A DNA stretch of 64,000 nucleotides from Desulfotalea sp. GTDB lineage: Bacteria > Desulfobacterota > Desulfobulbia > Desulfobulbales > Desulfocapsaceae. The notes below the pieces were generated by a model. The model did not search any database. It saw only the letters and a list, made by a program, of their open reading frames with translations, and was not told where the DNA came from. Within the stretch, counting starts at the first letter, position 1. Each line of letters begins with the position of its first letter. The stretch spans positions 62,001-126,000 of the forward strand of contig NVXR01000002.1 of the NCBI GenBank assembly GCA_002733995.1, written 5' to 3'. Position numbers and translations under genes: made by a program. Of the stretch, positions 34,609 to 43,802 are shown in pieces.

Positions 34609-36501
34609 TTAGTGTGGTGACGAGAGGCTCAACATATAATCACGCCAAATAGGAGCCGCAGTCACCCCACCACTTTCTTTTTTACCCATGGAGCGATTAT
34701 GATCATAGCCCACCCAAATACCTGTGGTGTACCTCGTATCGTAACCGATAAACCAGCCATCACGACTTTTATCAGAGGTGCCGGTTTTTCCCCCTTGCAC
34801 GCCGGGTACATCTGCTACTTTTCTACCGGTCCCATGGACCACTACTCCGCGGAGCATTTGTCGCATATCCACTGTAACTCTTGGGCTAAGTACTCTCCTT
34901 CGCTTACCACGCTGTTCAGGGTAGACAACAGTTCCATCTGGCAAGATCATCTTCTGGATACATTGCGGTTTTAGATAGGTGCCATCCCCTGCAAAGGGCA
35001 GATATCCACCAGTCATCTGCAACAGTGAGATATCGGCCGATCCGAGTGCAAGGGACAAATCCGGAGGTAATACAGCAGAAATACCAACATCTTTTGCCAG
35101 CTGATGCACATCCTTGTAGCCAACTTTTTGCATCAGTCGCACAGAAGCGGCATTGTAAGAACCCGCAAGGGCTGCTGCCAGGGTAGTCGTTCCATGGTAG
35201 CTACCCGCATAATTTTTAGGACTCCATGTTTTCCCGTCTTTGCCCCGTATAGAGAGCGGTCTGTCATTGATGGCCGATTGAGGCGTCCATCCCTGCTGCA
35301 GGGCCACCGCATAAACAAGGGGTTTAAAGGTCGACCCTACCGGTCGTTTTGCCTGGGTAGCACGGTTAAATGGAGATTTTTTAAACGATGTACCACCAAC
35401 AAGTGCCCTTATTTTACTATTTTTCGTTTCAATACAAACAAGTGCTGCCTGGGGGGGGAACTCTACTTTTTTGCCCGCAATAACCTGCCTGCTTTTACTC
35501 GCCTTCACCCCTCTTCTAACAGCTTCAAGGGCCTGTCTCTGCATTGCCGAGTCAAGATAGGTGTAAATTTTGACCCCTGCTGACTGCAATGGCCCTTGGA
35601 GATATGCCCTGGCCTTTTTCTTTACGATCTGCAGGTAATAGGCGTTCTCATCGGTTGCATATTGGACCCTAGAATTCAGTTTAATCTTTTCTTCGTAGGC
35701 CTTCTTCGCAACAGCAGAGCTAACATAGCCATCAGCCGCCATTCTATTCAGCACATATTTCTGCCGTACACTGGCACGATCCATATGTTTAAAAAGAGAA
35801 TATCTACTTGGTGCCTGGGGCAACCCTGCTAAAAGTGCCGATTCACCAAGACTGAGCTGGCTTGCACTTTTGCCAAAATAGACCTGGGCTGCGGCTTCAA
35901 CCCCATAGGCCCCTTCACCGAGGTAAATTTGATTAAGATAAATAAAGAGAATTTCTTCTTTGCTCAGCATTTTATCGATACGCCAAGCAAGAATAGATTC
36001 TTTAATTTTCCTGATATAGGTTTTCTCAGGAGTCAAAAGCAAAGACTTAGTGACCTGCTGGGTAATCGTCGAGCCCCCCTGGCTTTTGGCTCCCTGACGA
36101 AAATTATTAATCGCCGCCCGCAACACAGAAACAAAGTCCAAGCCGGGATGCTCAAAGAACCTGCCGTCTTCTGCGGCCACAAAAGCTTTTGTCAGAAAAG
36201 GTGACATCTGAGAAAGAGGTATTACCGTTCTATTTTCAGTAAACATACGATCAACGATATTACCATGTCGATCATAGATTACGGTGGCCACGGCCGGGCG
36301 ATAGTTTGCAACGGAACTGATATTTGGGATATTGAGGTTTACATAGGTAAAAAGTAGCATACCCACAAATAAGGTCTGCAACAGACATATTGACATAAAA
36401 AAAAGGTAGACACTTTTTTCTCTGTACACTTTCTTGCGTACGGCGGGCTTTTTCGCTGGCCTTTGTACTGGCCTTTTCGGTTTAGATGATGACACAGTCA
36501 C
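34609..36501 (-). CDS. Class A penicillin-binding protein (PBP1A/1B type)
   Basis: Bifunctional murein synthase of 630 residues. A basic, proline-rich cytoplasmic tail (about 1-27) precedes a membrane helix (about 30-53). The GT51 domain shows EDGRFFEHPG and QGGSTITQQ with YLNQIYLGEGAYG. The transpeptidase domain is complete: the SxxK serine in VGSTFKP, SYN in AGSYNAAS, and KTG in GGKTGTSDK. Nothing essential is missing, unlike the window-edge paralogue. It ends at a region shared with the pit terminator and diverges from mutL across 148 bp. Confidence 0.95.
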   Translation of the reverse strand: MTVSSSKPKRPVQRPAKKPAVRKKVYREKSVYLFFMSICLLQTLFVGMLLFTYVNLNIPNISSVANYRPAVATVIYDRHGNIVDRMFTENRTVIPLSQMSPFLTKAFVAAEDGRFFEHPGLDFVSVLRAAINNFRQGAKSQGGSTITQQVTKSLLLTPEKTYIRKIKESILAWRIDKMLSKEEILFIYLNQIYLGEGAYGVEAAAQVYFGKSASQLSLGESALLAGLPQAPSRYSLFKHMDRASVRQKYVLNRMAADGYVSSAVAKKAYEEKIKLNSRVQYATDENAYYLQIVKKKARAYLQGPLQSAGVKIYTYLDSAMQRQALEAVRRGVKASKSRQVIAGKKVEFPPQAALVCIETKNSKIRALVGGTSFKKSPFNRATQAKRPVGSTFKPLVYAVALQQGWTPQSAINDRPLSIRGKDGKTWSPKNYAGSYHGTTTLAAALAGSYNAASVRLMQKVGYKDVHQLAKDVGISAVLPPDLSLALGSADISLLQMTGGYLPFAGDGTYLKPQCIQKMILPDGTVVYPEQRGKRRRVLSPRVTVDMRQMLRGVVVHGTGRKVADVPGVQGGKTGTSDKSRDGWFIGYDTRYTTGIWVGYDHNRSMGKKESGGVTAAPIWRDYMLSLSSPH

Positions 36502-36649
36502 AACTCATGATAATATTCGTAGTTTAGATAATAGGGAAAAAATCCTCTAGTTCTATTATAATGGTTTGATTACTTTACAATATTGAAGGCTGAGGAGTCA
36601 GCAATACTCTAACATCTCGCCATGAACACGCAACAGGAAAGTCCGAATT

Positions 36650-38605
36650 ATGTCTAAAATCAGAATACTTCCAGAACAACTCGCCAACCAGATTGCAGCC
36701 GGAGAAGTTGTTGAACGTCCGGCATCTGTAGTCAAAGAAATGGTTGAAAACAGCCTTGATGCAGGTGCTACCCGTATTGAAATCGAGATCGAGGGCAGTG
36801 GAACGAGGCTCATCCGCATCATCGACAACGGTGAAGGGATGGACGAAGACGATCTTCTCATGAGTCTTGAACGGCATGGCACCTCTAAAATACAAACCGA
36901 AGAAGACTTAGGGGCAATCTCAACACTTGGTTTTCGTGGTGAAGCTGTTCCCTCCATAGGCTCGGTGAGTAAACTGACTCTCACCTCCAGGGTGAAAGAG
37001 AGTGAACTTGGGACCAGAGTTGTACTTGAATATGGTAAACTCACCAAGGTCCACGAGATAGGTTGTAGTTTTGGCACCACCATGGAAGTACGCAATCTCT
37101 TTGGCAACACTCCGGCACGACGCAAATTTTTACGCACTGCCAGAACAGAACTTGGACACATCGAAGAGATTGTTAAAAATTACGCCCTGGGCTGCCCAGA
37201 CATCACATTTATATTACGAATAGGAGGTAAGGACAGCCTCTATTTTGATGGCAGCCAGAGCCTCACCCAGCGGCTGGCATCGCTCATGCGCTATGACGGA
37301 CCCTTTATCATGGTTTCTGCAACGGCGGGAAGCGTACCACTAAAAACGCGGGTAACCGGCTATCTCATCCCCCCAGAAAAAGTCACTATTGGTCCATCCA
37401 GACTACGGATATTTGTCAACAGTCGTGCGGTTAAGGACCGAATGGTCACCCATGCCATTGGAGAAGGGCTTCGTTCCTTTCTTATGAAGGGAAAGAACCC
37501 ATCGGGCCTGATCCATCTCGAAATCCCCCACGAAGAGGTAGATGTCAACGTCCATCCGGCGAAACATGAGGTTCGATTTAGAAAATCCCAAGAGATACAC
37601 ACCTTCCTAAGTCAAGCAGTGGCTTCTGCTATGGAAAAGCACCAGCAGGATTTACAGGTTTCCATCTTTGGAGCCGACAAAGCCAGCGACAGGACCGCAG
37701 CCCCTATCGACCGAGGGTTTGCTGTTGAAAACAATTTTTCCTTCACAAACTCAGAAACCAGCCCAAGCCCACACCACAACTCAACGACCAAACCGTTTGC
37801 AGGCGAAACACATTCTCCAAACGACAATTTTGCAACAAATATAGAAGAAAGCAGCTGGCCAAAAACAGATGAAAAACCGTTATGGGAAACAATAAAAATA
37901 GCAGAACCGCCTTCTCAATCTCTTTTCACGACCTCTGCCCCCATTGACAAAAGCCCCCTCCCACACGAAGCCAACAAACCCGGCGATGTAGATTCAGTGC
38001 CCCCGATTCCGCCCAAGAAACAGACGTTAAATCATAACCTTTTGGTCATCGGTCAGTTTGATGATCTGTACATCTTCTGTAAAGACAATGAGGGACTTCT
38101 CGTTATAGACCAGCATGCAGCCCATGAGAGGTTACTCTACGAGAAATTACATAAACAGTACCTCGACAAAAGTGTGGTCAGCCAGACATTGATGTTCCCG
38201 GAAACAGTTGAGCTTTCATTATTCCAAACACAACTTACCCTCAAGAACCAGGAATACATTAAAAGAATGGGTTTTAATATTAATGAATTTGGGGGTAACA
38301 CCTTTGTCATCTCTGCGGTTCCAGCCCTTGCCGGCCTGAGTAATCCGAGGGAACTTTTTCTCGATATTCTAGAACAGTTCGGCAATGAACACGGTGATAG
38401 CGGAGGGGGAAAGCTTGATAATATTCTGGCAAACATGGCATGTAAGGCTGCAGTAAAAGCTGGAACGTCTCTCTCAACGGAAGAAATAGACAATCTCCTC
38501 AATGAAATGGCCAGGGCGGACCTTTTCTCCCATTGTCCCCATGGCAGGCCAGTCATAAAAAGATTTGCGACGGATGAGGTAAAAAAATGGTTTTACAGGA
38601 CCTAG
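36650..38605 (+). CDS. mutL: DNA mismatch repair protein MutL (endonuclease type)
   Basis: Links MutS mismatch recognition to strand removal. The GHKL ATPase half has VVERPASVVKEMVENSLDAGA-type residues, DNGEGM and the GFRGEA motif. A low-complexity linker rich in Ser/Pro/Thr spans about residues 345-460. The C-terminal domain carries DQHAAHERLLYE (about 487-498), which fits the DQHAx2Ex4E nuclease motif, plus ACKAAVKAG and CPHGRP. That pattern marks MutL proteins with their own nicking activity, as in bacteria lacking MutH. AGGAAA precedes the ATG. Confidence 0.96.
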   Translation: MSKIRILPEQLANQIAAGEVVERPASVVKEMVENSLDAGATRIEIEIEGSGTRLIRIIDNGEGMDEDDLLMSLERHGTSKIQTEEDLGAISTLGFRGEAVPSIGSVSKLTLTSRVKESELGTRVVLEYGKLTKVHEIGCSFGTTMEVRNLFGNTPARRKFLRTARTELGHIEEIVKNYALGCPDITFILRIGGKDSLYFDGSQSLTQRLASLMRYDGPFIMVSATAGSVPLKTRVTGYLIPPEKVTIGPSRLRIFVNSRAVKDRMVTHAIGEGLRSFLMKGKNPSGLIHLEIPHEEVDVNVHPAKHEVRFRKSQEIHTFLSQAVASAMEKHQQDLQVSIFGADKASDRTAAPIDRGFAVENNFSFTNSETSPSPHHNSTTKPFAGETHSPNDNFATNIEESSWPKTDEKPLWETIKIAEPPSQSLFTTSAPIDKSPLPHEANKPGDVDSVPPIPPKKQTLNHNLLVIGQFDDLYIFCKDNEGLLVIDQHAAHERLLYEKLHKQYLDKSVVSQTLMFPETVELSLFQTQLTLKNQEYIKRMGFNINEFGGNTFVISAVPALAGLSNPRELFLDILEQFGNEHGDSGGGKLDNILANMACKAAVKAGTSLSTEEIDNLLNEMARADLFSHCPHGRPVIKRFATDEVKKWFYRT

Positions 38606-38759
38606 CCCCAGCACAGAAGTGAGCAAAGTACTTGATAGGCCTTTTAAAAAAGATGTTTGTGCGCAACAACGGTCCTTACTGGGTAAAATTTTGTCCTTCC
38701 CCCCCAGTGTCCGAACAAGGGCCCGGGACATTACACCGTATTATTAGCAGCTTAGTTTA

Positions 38760-38775
38760 TGGCACACCTTTTGCT
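38760..38775 (+). promoter_or_regulatory. Sigma-54 promoter (GG-N10-GC)
   Basis: TGGCAC (38760-38765), five bases, TTGCT (38771-38775) with exact GG-N10-GC spacing. The predicted start lies about 60 bases before the ATG at 38845. Upstream, TGTCC and GGACA flank a 13-bp spacer (about 38708-38730), a possible activator site. Confidence 0.7.
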
Positions 38776-38844
38776 TTATGACAATTGAGATTTGCTGGAG
38801 TCAAAACTCAATATGATTACAAAACAATATAAGGAAAACACGCC

Positions 38845-39168
38845 ATGAAAATACTTGTTAAATCAATAACAATTGTAGCATGTCTTGCCATGTCCGGGTT
38901 CGCATTAGCCGTTTCAAACCCTACAGAGCCAACACAAGTGAATCCTACAAATCTTGCGACAGCTGCACAAAACAACACCCAGATATTCCACGGTATTGTC
39001 AAAAGACTCGATGACGGAATGGCCCTTTACACCGCCAAGGAAGTCTACCCCCTCATCGGTGGTAACTTTGATATGATTGCCGGTAAAAACGTCAACATCA
39101 CAGGTAAACTTGTTGAAATTGGCAACAGCAAACAACTCACAGTTAAGCGTATCCAACTTAACGATTAA
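38845..39168 (+). CDS. Small exported protein, OB-fold-like, under sigma-54 control
   Basis: A 107-residue protein with a clear Sec signal peptide (MKILVK..., cleavage near AFALAV, about residue 22). The mature part is short and beta-rich: FHGIVKRLDDGMALYTAKEVYPLIGG, then GKNVNITGKLVEIG and QLTVKRIQL, a pattern like small periplasmic OB-fold proteins; no exact family is claimed. AAGGAAAA lies upstream of the ATG. It is a single-gene unit behind a well-formed sigma-54 promoter, so it is probably switched on by a specific signal. Confidence 0.75.
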   Translation: MKILVKSITIVACLAMSGFALAVSNPTEPTQVNPTNLATAAQNNTQIFHGIVKRLDDGMALYTAKEVYPLIGGNFDMIAGKNVNITGKLVEIGNSKQLTVKRIQLND

Positions 39169-39731
39169 TTATACCTGGCTTGCACCTAGGCCATATTAGA
39201 GATGTATTATTCGCACTTTGACTCCAACAAAGATGTTTAGCCCCGCATTTTTCATGAGTATTGTGTTCTTTTCAGGTAGATCACCGCCAACATAACCTTA
39301 GCTGCGACATCGTTTCACTGTTGCAGCAAGGTACTATGTGCGCCGAAGAGCAATGCATATGCCACCATGCTCTTGACTGTTTTAAAAAAAAGCCTTGAAC
39401 CTGTAACAGCATGAGCCGATGAGAGATGCGGGCTAGACAAGAGGGGGCAAGCGGACCATAGCCGATATCCACCGGTATGAGCAAGCCTCCCGGCAGTACC
39501 TCCTCCTCTATAACACAATAGCTGAAAGATCCTGCTTTTAAGGCTGTGACGCGAGGCAAAACGTCAGCAACAATGGTCCTGATGCTGTATGCTACCTACA
39601 TGTCACCAGCTCCCCAAAGGCGCCGGCTATGATACTTTTTTCTACAAAAAGAAGATGCTAAACGGCAAGCAGGCAGATAATATCTAAAATTCGAGCACTT
39701 ACACCTCCACCTCTTTCATAATATACCCACT
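39169..39731. other. Gene-poor stretch with an orphan minus-strand frame
   Basis: No gene is confidently called. A minus-strand frame runs from about 39607 to 39281 without a clear ribosome-binding site. Its central part (VTALKAGSFSYCVIEEE, LLIPVDIGYGPLAP) looks protein-like, but the end is rich in Cys/His/Trp and unlike a real C-terminus. It may be a decayed gene. Confidence 0.4.
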
Positions 39732-40304
39732 ATGTACGTATCATCCCGACCTCTCTTAGCCAATATCTCCAGATACTACCCCATCTATATCTGTTGCCTC
39801 TTCGTCTTACTTATTCAGACAGGCTGTGCAAAGACACAGCAGCAAACTATTATTGAGACAACGGCATACTGTAACTGCTCTTCATGTTGTAGCTGGGAGC
39901 GAGGAAGCTGGCAATGGCTTAAGTTGGACTTCTGGAACAGATATGTGAGCGCAGGCCCCGGCAAGGGCCGTTCATACAGTGGGCTGACAGCAAGTGGCAC
40001 CTCTCCCCAGGAACCCCAGGAGGGCCTCTTCTCTACGGACTCTATCTGCCGTCCATGGATGATACCTGTACGTATTATTCTCTTTCCCTGGTATTTTCTT
40101 CCCCATGACGGTACCATCGCAGCGGACACAAAATACTATCCCTTTGGCACGCGTATGTATGTGCCTGGCTATGGCTGGGGTGTCGTGGAAGACCGTGGTG
40201 GAGCCATTAAAGGTGCCAGGCGCATAGATCTCTATTTTAGCTCACATCGGCAAGCTCTTGAATGGGGGAGAAAAAAGATTGCCGTTACCGTTGAACCTAA
40301 CTAG
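39732..40304 (+). CDS. 3D-domain lipoprotein
   Basis: A 190-residue predicted lipoprotein (lipobox IQTGC, Cys32) with a 3D domain named for its conserved aspartates. Seen are the opening TTAYCNCSSCC, GLTASGT, IAADTKYYPFGTRMYVPGYG, the VVEDRGGAIKGARRIDLYF segment with its aspartates, and the closing SHRQALEWGRK. The same fold occurs in MltA and in resuscitation-factor-type proteins, so a murein-processing role is likely but not proved. Five cysteines lie close together just after the lipobox (about 47-53), which is unusual for an outer-membrane lipoprotein. About 10 kb from mltD, and not in an operon. Confidence 0.87.
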   Translation: MYVSSRPLLANISRYYPIYICCLFVLLIQTGCAKTQQQTIIETTAYCNCSSCCSWERGSWQWLKLDFWNRYVSAGPGKGRSYSGLTASGTSPQEPQEGLFSTDSICRPWMIPVRIILFPWYFLPHDGTIAADTKYYPFGTRMYVPGYGWGVVEDRGGAIKGARRIDLYFSSHRQALEWGRKKIAVTVEPN

Positions 40305-40469
40305 TCAATATTAATCATGAACATGGGTAATATTTTCAGCTAAGCAATCAAGGTTCTTCCTCTGCTGGCATCAATTGACGTAAAGTAACAGGTGCTTAAT
40401 TTTCTCAACAAAATCTATCAATCCATCGGGGTGCATGCCCCCTTCATTTAACACAAGTATAAACAACCT

Positions 40470-41801
40470 ATGTCTGACAAAAAAGTAACTATTATTGGCG
40501 GCGGTCTCGCCGGCTGTGAAGCAGCCTGGCAACTTATCCAAAGGGATTGTGACGTACGAATCATTGAGATGCGACCTGCAAAAAGGAGCCCTGCCCACCA
40601 TACCGATGACCTAGCAGAGCTGGTCTGCTCTAATTCCTTTCGCTCAAATGACCAAACTTCAGCTGTAGGTCTCTTAAAGGAAGAGATGCGACGTATAGGT
40701 TCTCTCATCGTCGAGACAGCCTATGCAACAGAAGTCCCCGCCGGTAAGGCCCTTGCGGTAAACCGAGAAGATTTTGCTGCACGTATCACCCAGAAACTAA
40801 AAGAACACCCCAGGGTAGAAATCGTCCACGAGGAAATTACCGAAATTCCACCAGCCGGTGATTATCCAACCATACTTGCAACTGGCCCGTTGACCTCTTC
40901 CGCCCTTGCCGACTCCCTTGCCGCATTTACAGGCAAGGAACGTTTGACCTTTTATGACGCCATTGCACCTATCGTCTACAGCAATTCTCTGAATATGGAT
41001 ATTATTTATTCAAAATCGAGATATGAGGACGGCCCTGGAGACTACCTCAACTGCCCGATGGATGAAGAAACCTATATTCGTTTTATCCAGAATCTCAACA
41101 ATGCGGATTACGTCCCATTGCAAGATTTTGAAAATCCGAAATATTTCGAAGGTTGCCTGCCCGCCGAAGTTATCGCCTCACGGGGAGTAGACACCCTTCG
41201 CTTTGGGCCTATGAAACCGGTGGGGCTAACCGATCCCAGAACGGGTGAAGACCCCTACGCGGTCATCCAACTGAGAAAGGAGAACAAGGAGGGATCAACC
41301 TACAACATGGTCGGTTTCCAAACCAAACTCACCTACCCGGAGCAAAAACGAATTTTCAGCATGATCCCAGGAATGGAAAATGTTGAGTTTGCCCGACTTG
41401 GCTCCATTCATCGCAACACCTTTATCACCTCACCCGAGCTGCTAGAGCCAACCCTGCAGTTCAAAAGCCGTCCGGATCTTCTCCTTGCCGGACAACTCTC
41501 TGGAGTTGAAGGCTACATTGAATCTGCCTCCATGGGCCAACTGGCTGGAATTAATGCGGCGAGAATAATTAAGGGCCAACAACCGGTTGTACCGCCCAAG
41601 GAAACTGCTTTAGGATCCCTTATCGGACACCTTACCGAGAGTGATCCGAAGCGATTTCAACCATCAAATATAAACTTTGGTCTTTTCCCAGCGTGGGAGA
41701 AAAAGATACGCAAGAGATTTAGAGGTGAAGAAAGAGCAAAGAGGTCGTTTGCCGCACTACAGCCGTGGCTTGAAATGCTGGGCCTTGGCGTAATCGATTA
41801 G
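40470..41801 (+). CDS. trmFO: FADH2/folate-dependent tRNA (uracil-5-)-methyltransferase TrmFO
   Basis: Makes ribothymidine 54 in tRNA, using methylenetetrahydrofolate and FAD rather than SAM. The 443 residues start with the FAD loop IIGGGLAGCEAAWQL and continue with EMRP, the LVCSNSFRS motif with its conserved cysteine, and the FYDAIAPIV segment. GYIESASMGQLAGINAA closes the FAD domain. The family occurs in Firmicutes, deltaproteobacteria and some others that lack TrmA. An AT-rich 12-bp-arm hairpin follows downstream. Confidence 0.96.
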   Translation: MSDKKVTIIGGGLAGCEAAWQLIQRDCDVRIIEMRPAKRSPAHHTDDLAELVCSNSFRSNDQTSAVGLLKEEMRRIGSLIVETAYATEVPAGKALAVNREDFAARITQKLKEHPRVEIVHEEITEIPPAGDYPTILATGPLTSSALADSLAAFTGKERLTFYDAIAPIVYSNSLNMDIIYSKSRYEDGPGDYLNCPMDEETYIRFIQNLNNADYVPLQDFENPKYFEGCLPAEVIASRGVDTLRFGPMKPVGLTDPRTGEDPYAVIQLRKENKEGSTYNMVGFQTKLTYPEQKRIFSMIPGMENVEFARLGSIHRNTFITSPELLEPTLQFKSRPDLLLAGQLSGVEGYIESASMGQLAGINAARIIKGQQPVVPPKETALGSLIGHLTESDPKRFQPSNINFGLFPAWEKKIRKRFRGEERAKRSFAALQPWLEMLGLGVID

Positions 41802-41820
41802 CCAACAGTCCTCCCTCACT

Positions 41821-41860
41821 ACAAATACAATTTAGTTATTTTTAGCTCAATTGTATTTGT
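41821..41860. terminator. AT-rich hairpin between convergent genes
   Basis: ACAAATACAATT (41821-41832) and AATTGTATTTGT (41849-41860) form a perfect 12-bp stem with a 16-base loop 20 bp after trmFO. The T-tract is weak, so terminator function is only likely. Confidence 0.5.
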
Positions 41861-41980
41861 GTGTGTCTGGGGGCACCGGCTTATCCATGTTATTTTCTGC
41901 ACAGGCCCTCAGACATCTAGGTACTGGGCCAACAACATCTGCCTGTTATTTTTGCAACAACCAGGCAGCCTCCAAGGACA

Positions 41981-43774
41981 CTACAAAACGATTCTGTCAT
42001 CCCCCACATCACCGAGTGGGTGTTCCTCAAAACCCCAGAACGGATAGTCGAGAGAATACTCGGCAATCCTGCCGGGAGTGTGCTCCCTGCTTGCCACCAG
42101 CCAGAGACTATTCTTACGTTCATGATTGTTCGCAGCTAAAGAGCCGGACGATGTTGGGAATAAAATCATTGCATTGTCTGCACTGTACTCAATGTCCCCA
42201 GACCCTTTAAAAGCCCCCAGATGCGGGGTATGCTCGTAGGAGTCTCCAGCCCCCCTTGAAAGCTCAGAAATCACCAGAAAGGACACCTTTAATTCATCTC
42301 GCATTGATTCCATTTGCCGAAGCCAGGCATCAATCCCTGTTCGCTGTTCACTAAATTGATGGAAGGGAAGCTTATGCAAACTATCAATAACCACAACGGT
42401 ATATTCGCTACGGGTTTCATGGCGAATGAACTCGATATGCTTTCGCATCAGCTCAGGAGTGATCTTCCGGTCATTCAACACCCTCCAATAAAATAGCATC
42501 CGCTCAAGATTGTTTTTAGCTGCCCCAAGCCGCTTATGCTTCTCCGTTCCTGCTTCTGCACCATGTAATTCGCTTGTTGCGACTCTACTGAGTCGACTCA
42601 GGGTCCGCTGGTAAATCTTCTGTCGACCATTTTCAAAGTCATAGTAGAGCACAGGTATTTTCTGGGCCGCCATCTGGGCTGCAATCTGAATTGTAAATGT
42701 AGACTTACCAACTTTTGGACCGCCACCAATAATATTGATACCATGGACACCACCAAGTGCTACATCAAGTAAGGGGAATCCAGATACAATGTTTTTATAG
42801 GCGGGTTCATGTTGACCTTTAAGCTCTTGTAAAAAGTGGGAATATTCACGTTTTGGCGATGTGAACGGGGAGAAGGAACGAGAACCCTGAACCATGGCTC
42901 CTACCCGTTTGCCTAAGTCTTTTCCACTGTCTTGGGCCAGCTGCCAAAAACTATAGCCCTTAGGCGTCGTGGCGGGCCAGCCAAGGATACGCGCCTTAAA
43001 GCCAATCTTAGAGGCAAAGGCGTAACTACTTTTGCTGGCTTCACTGCTATTACTTACCGCCACAAAAACTGTCTTAATTCCGTCGAACAACTCAACCGGT
43101 AATTTTTCAAGATGGCTGTGATGGGGCACCGCCACAGCAGGAAAACCGAGTTGCTTTATGGTAAGTAAACTATCTTCTTCATCACAGACAAACAGGGTAC
43201 CCTGCTCACAATGTTGTAACTCTGCCCGGTTAAACAAGGTGTAGGGAACATCCGTATACCGCTCATCTCCTTGCCAGAAATAATCATCTTTTTTCTCAGG
43301 ATAAACGCAGCGGGCGCTATAGCAGTTTCCATCTTCCTGTATATAGGGATAGACAATATAACGGCCGTTAAAACCAATTTGCAGTTCATTTAATATGGCC
43401 TTCGCCACCTTCTTTTTCTTAAAAAACGGCAGTTCTGCCCCACCAAGTCGATCATGGTAGGAAGCTATCTCATCGTTGATATTGGCAACAGGAAATTCTT
43501 GATATGAAATGGCACCGTCAGCCTCTGCAACATAACCGGGCACCTCAGCCCTGGACAAAGAAGACAGCTCGGCATACCACAGAGGAAAGCCACCGGGAAC
43601 ACAGGAGTTGCTACAACGAAAGTAGCCATGGAAAAAACTTTCACGGTTGAGGACAATAACAAGGCGCCCCGCCTGCAAGCCTCGACTTTTGCAAAAAGGG
43701 CACGAAACACCCTCTTTTCCTGCCCCCCCGACATGTTTCTCATAAAAATCTGCAATCGGTTCATTCTGTTCCAT
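41981..43774 (-). CDS. Primase-helicase-like protein with degenerate TOPRIM (Twinkle/gp4 type)
   Basis: A 597-residue protein laid out like T7 gp4 and Twinkle. The N-terminus has a zinc-finger-like set CPFC (25-28) and C54/C58. A TOPRIM-like region follows (about 193-265), but the key acids are changed: the first motif reads FVCDEEDSL instead of an EGxxD type, and the second reads VSNSSEA (241-243) where DxD is expected. The RecA/DnaB-like helicase is intact: Walker A GGGPKVGKST (350-359), Walker B VVVIDSL (Asp463), and GSGDIEYSADNAMIL near 510. Helicase activity is likely and primase activity doubtful (inference). AGGGGA precedes the ATG. It begins 28 bp after the 1122-residue gene upstream, so they are co-transcribed. 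Confidence 0.8.
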   Translation of the reverse strand: MEQNEPIADFYEKHVGGAGKEGVSCPFCKSRGLQAGRLVIVLNRESFFHGYFRCSNSCVPGGFPLWYAELSSLSRAEVPGYVAEADGAISYQEFPVANINDEIASYHDRLGGAELPFFKKKKVAKAILNELQIGFNGRYIVYPYIQEDGNCYSARCVYPEKKDDYFWQGDERYTDVPYTLFNRAELQHCEQGTLFVCDEEDSLLTIKQLGFPAVAVPHHSHLEKLPVELFDGIKTVFVAVSNSSEASKSSYAFASKIGFKARILGWPATTPKGYSFWQLAQDSGKDLGKRVGAMVQGSRSFSPFTSPKREYSHFLQELKGQHEPAYKNIVSGFPLLDVALGGVHGINIIGGGPKVGKSTFTIQIAAQMAAQKIPVLYYDFENGRQKIYQRTLSRLSRVATSELHGAEAGTEKHKRLGAAKNNLERMLFYWRVLNDRKITPELMRKHIEFIRHETRSEYTVVVIDSLHKLPFHQFSEQRTGIDAWLRQMESMRDELKVSFLVISELSRGAGDSYEHTPHLGAFKGSGDIEYSADNAMILFPTSSGSLAANNHERKNSLWLVASREHTPGRIAEYSLDYPFWGFEEHPLGDVGDDRIVL

Positions 43775-43802
43775 TAACTATCCCCTATGCTCTGCTCGTC
43801 TT

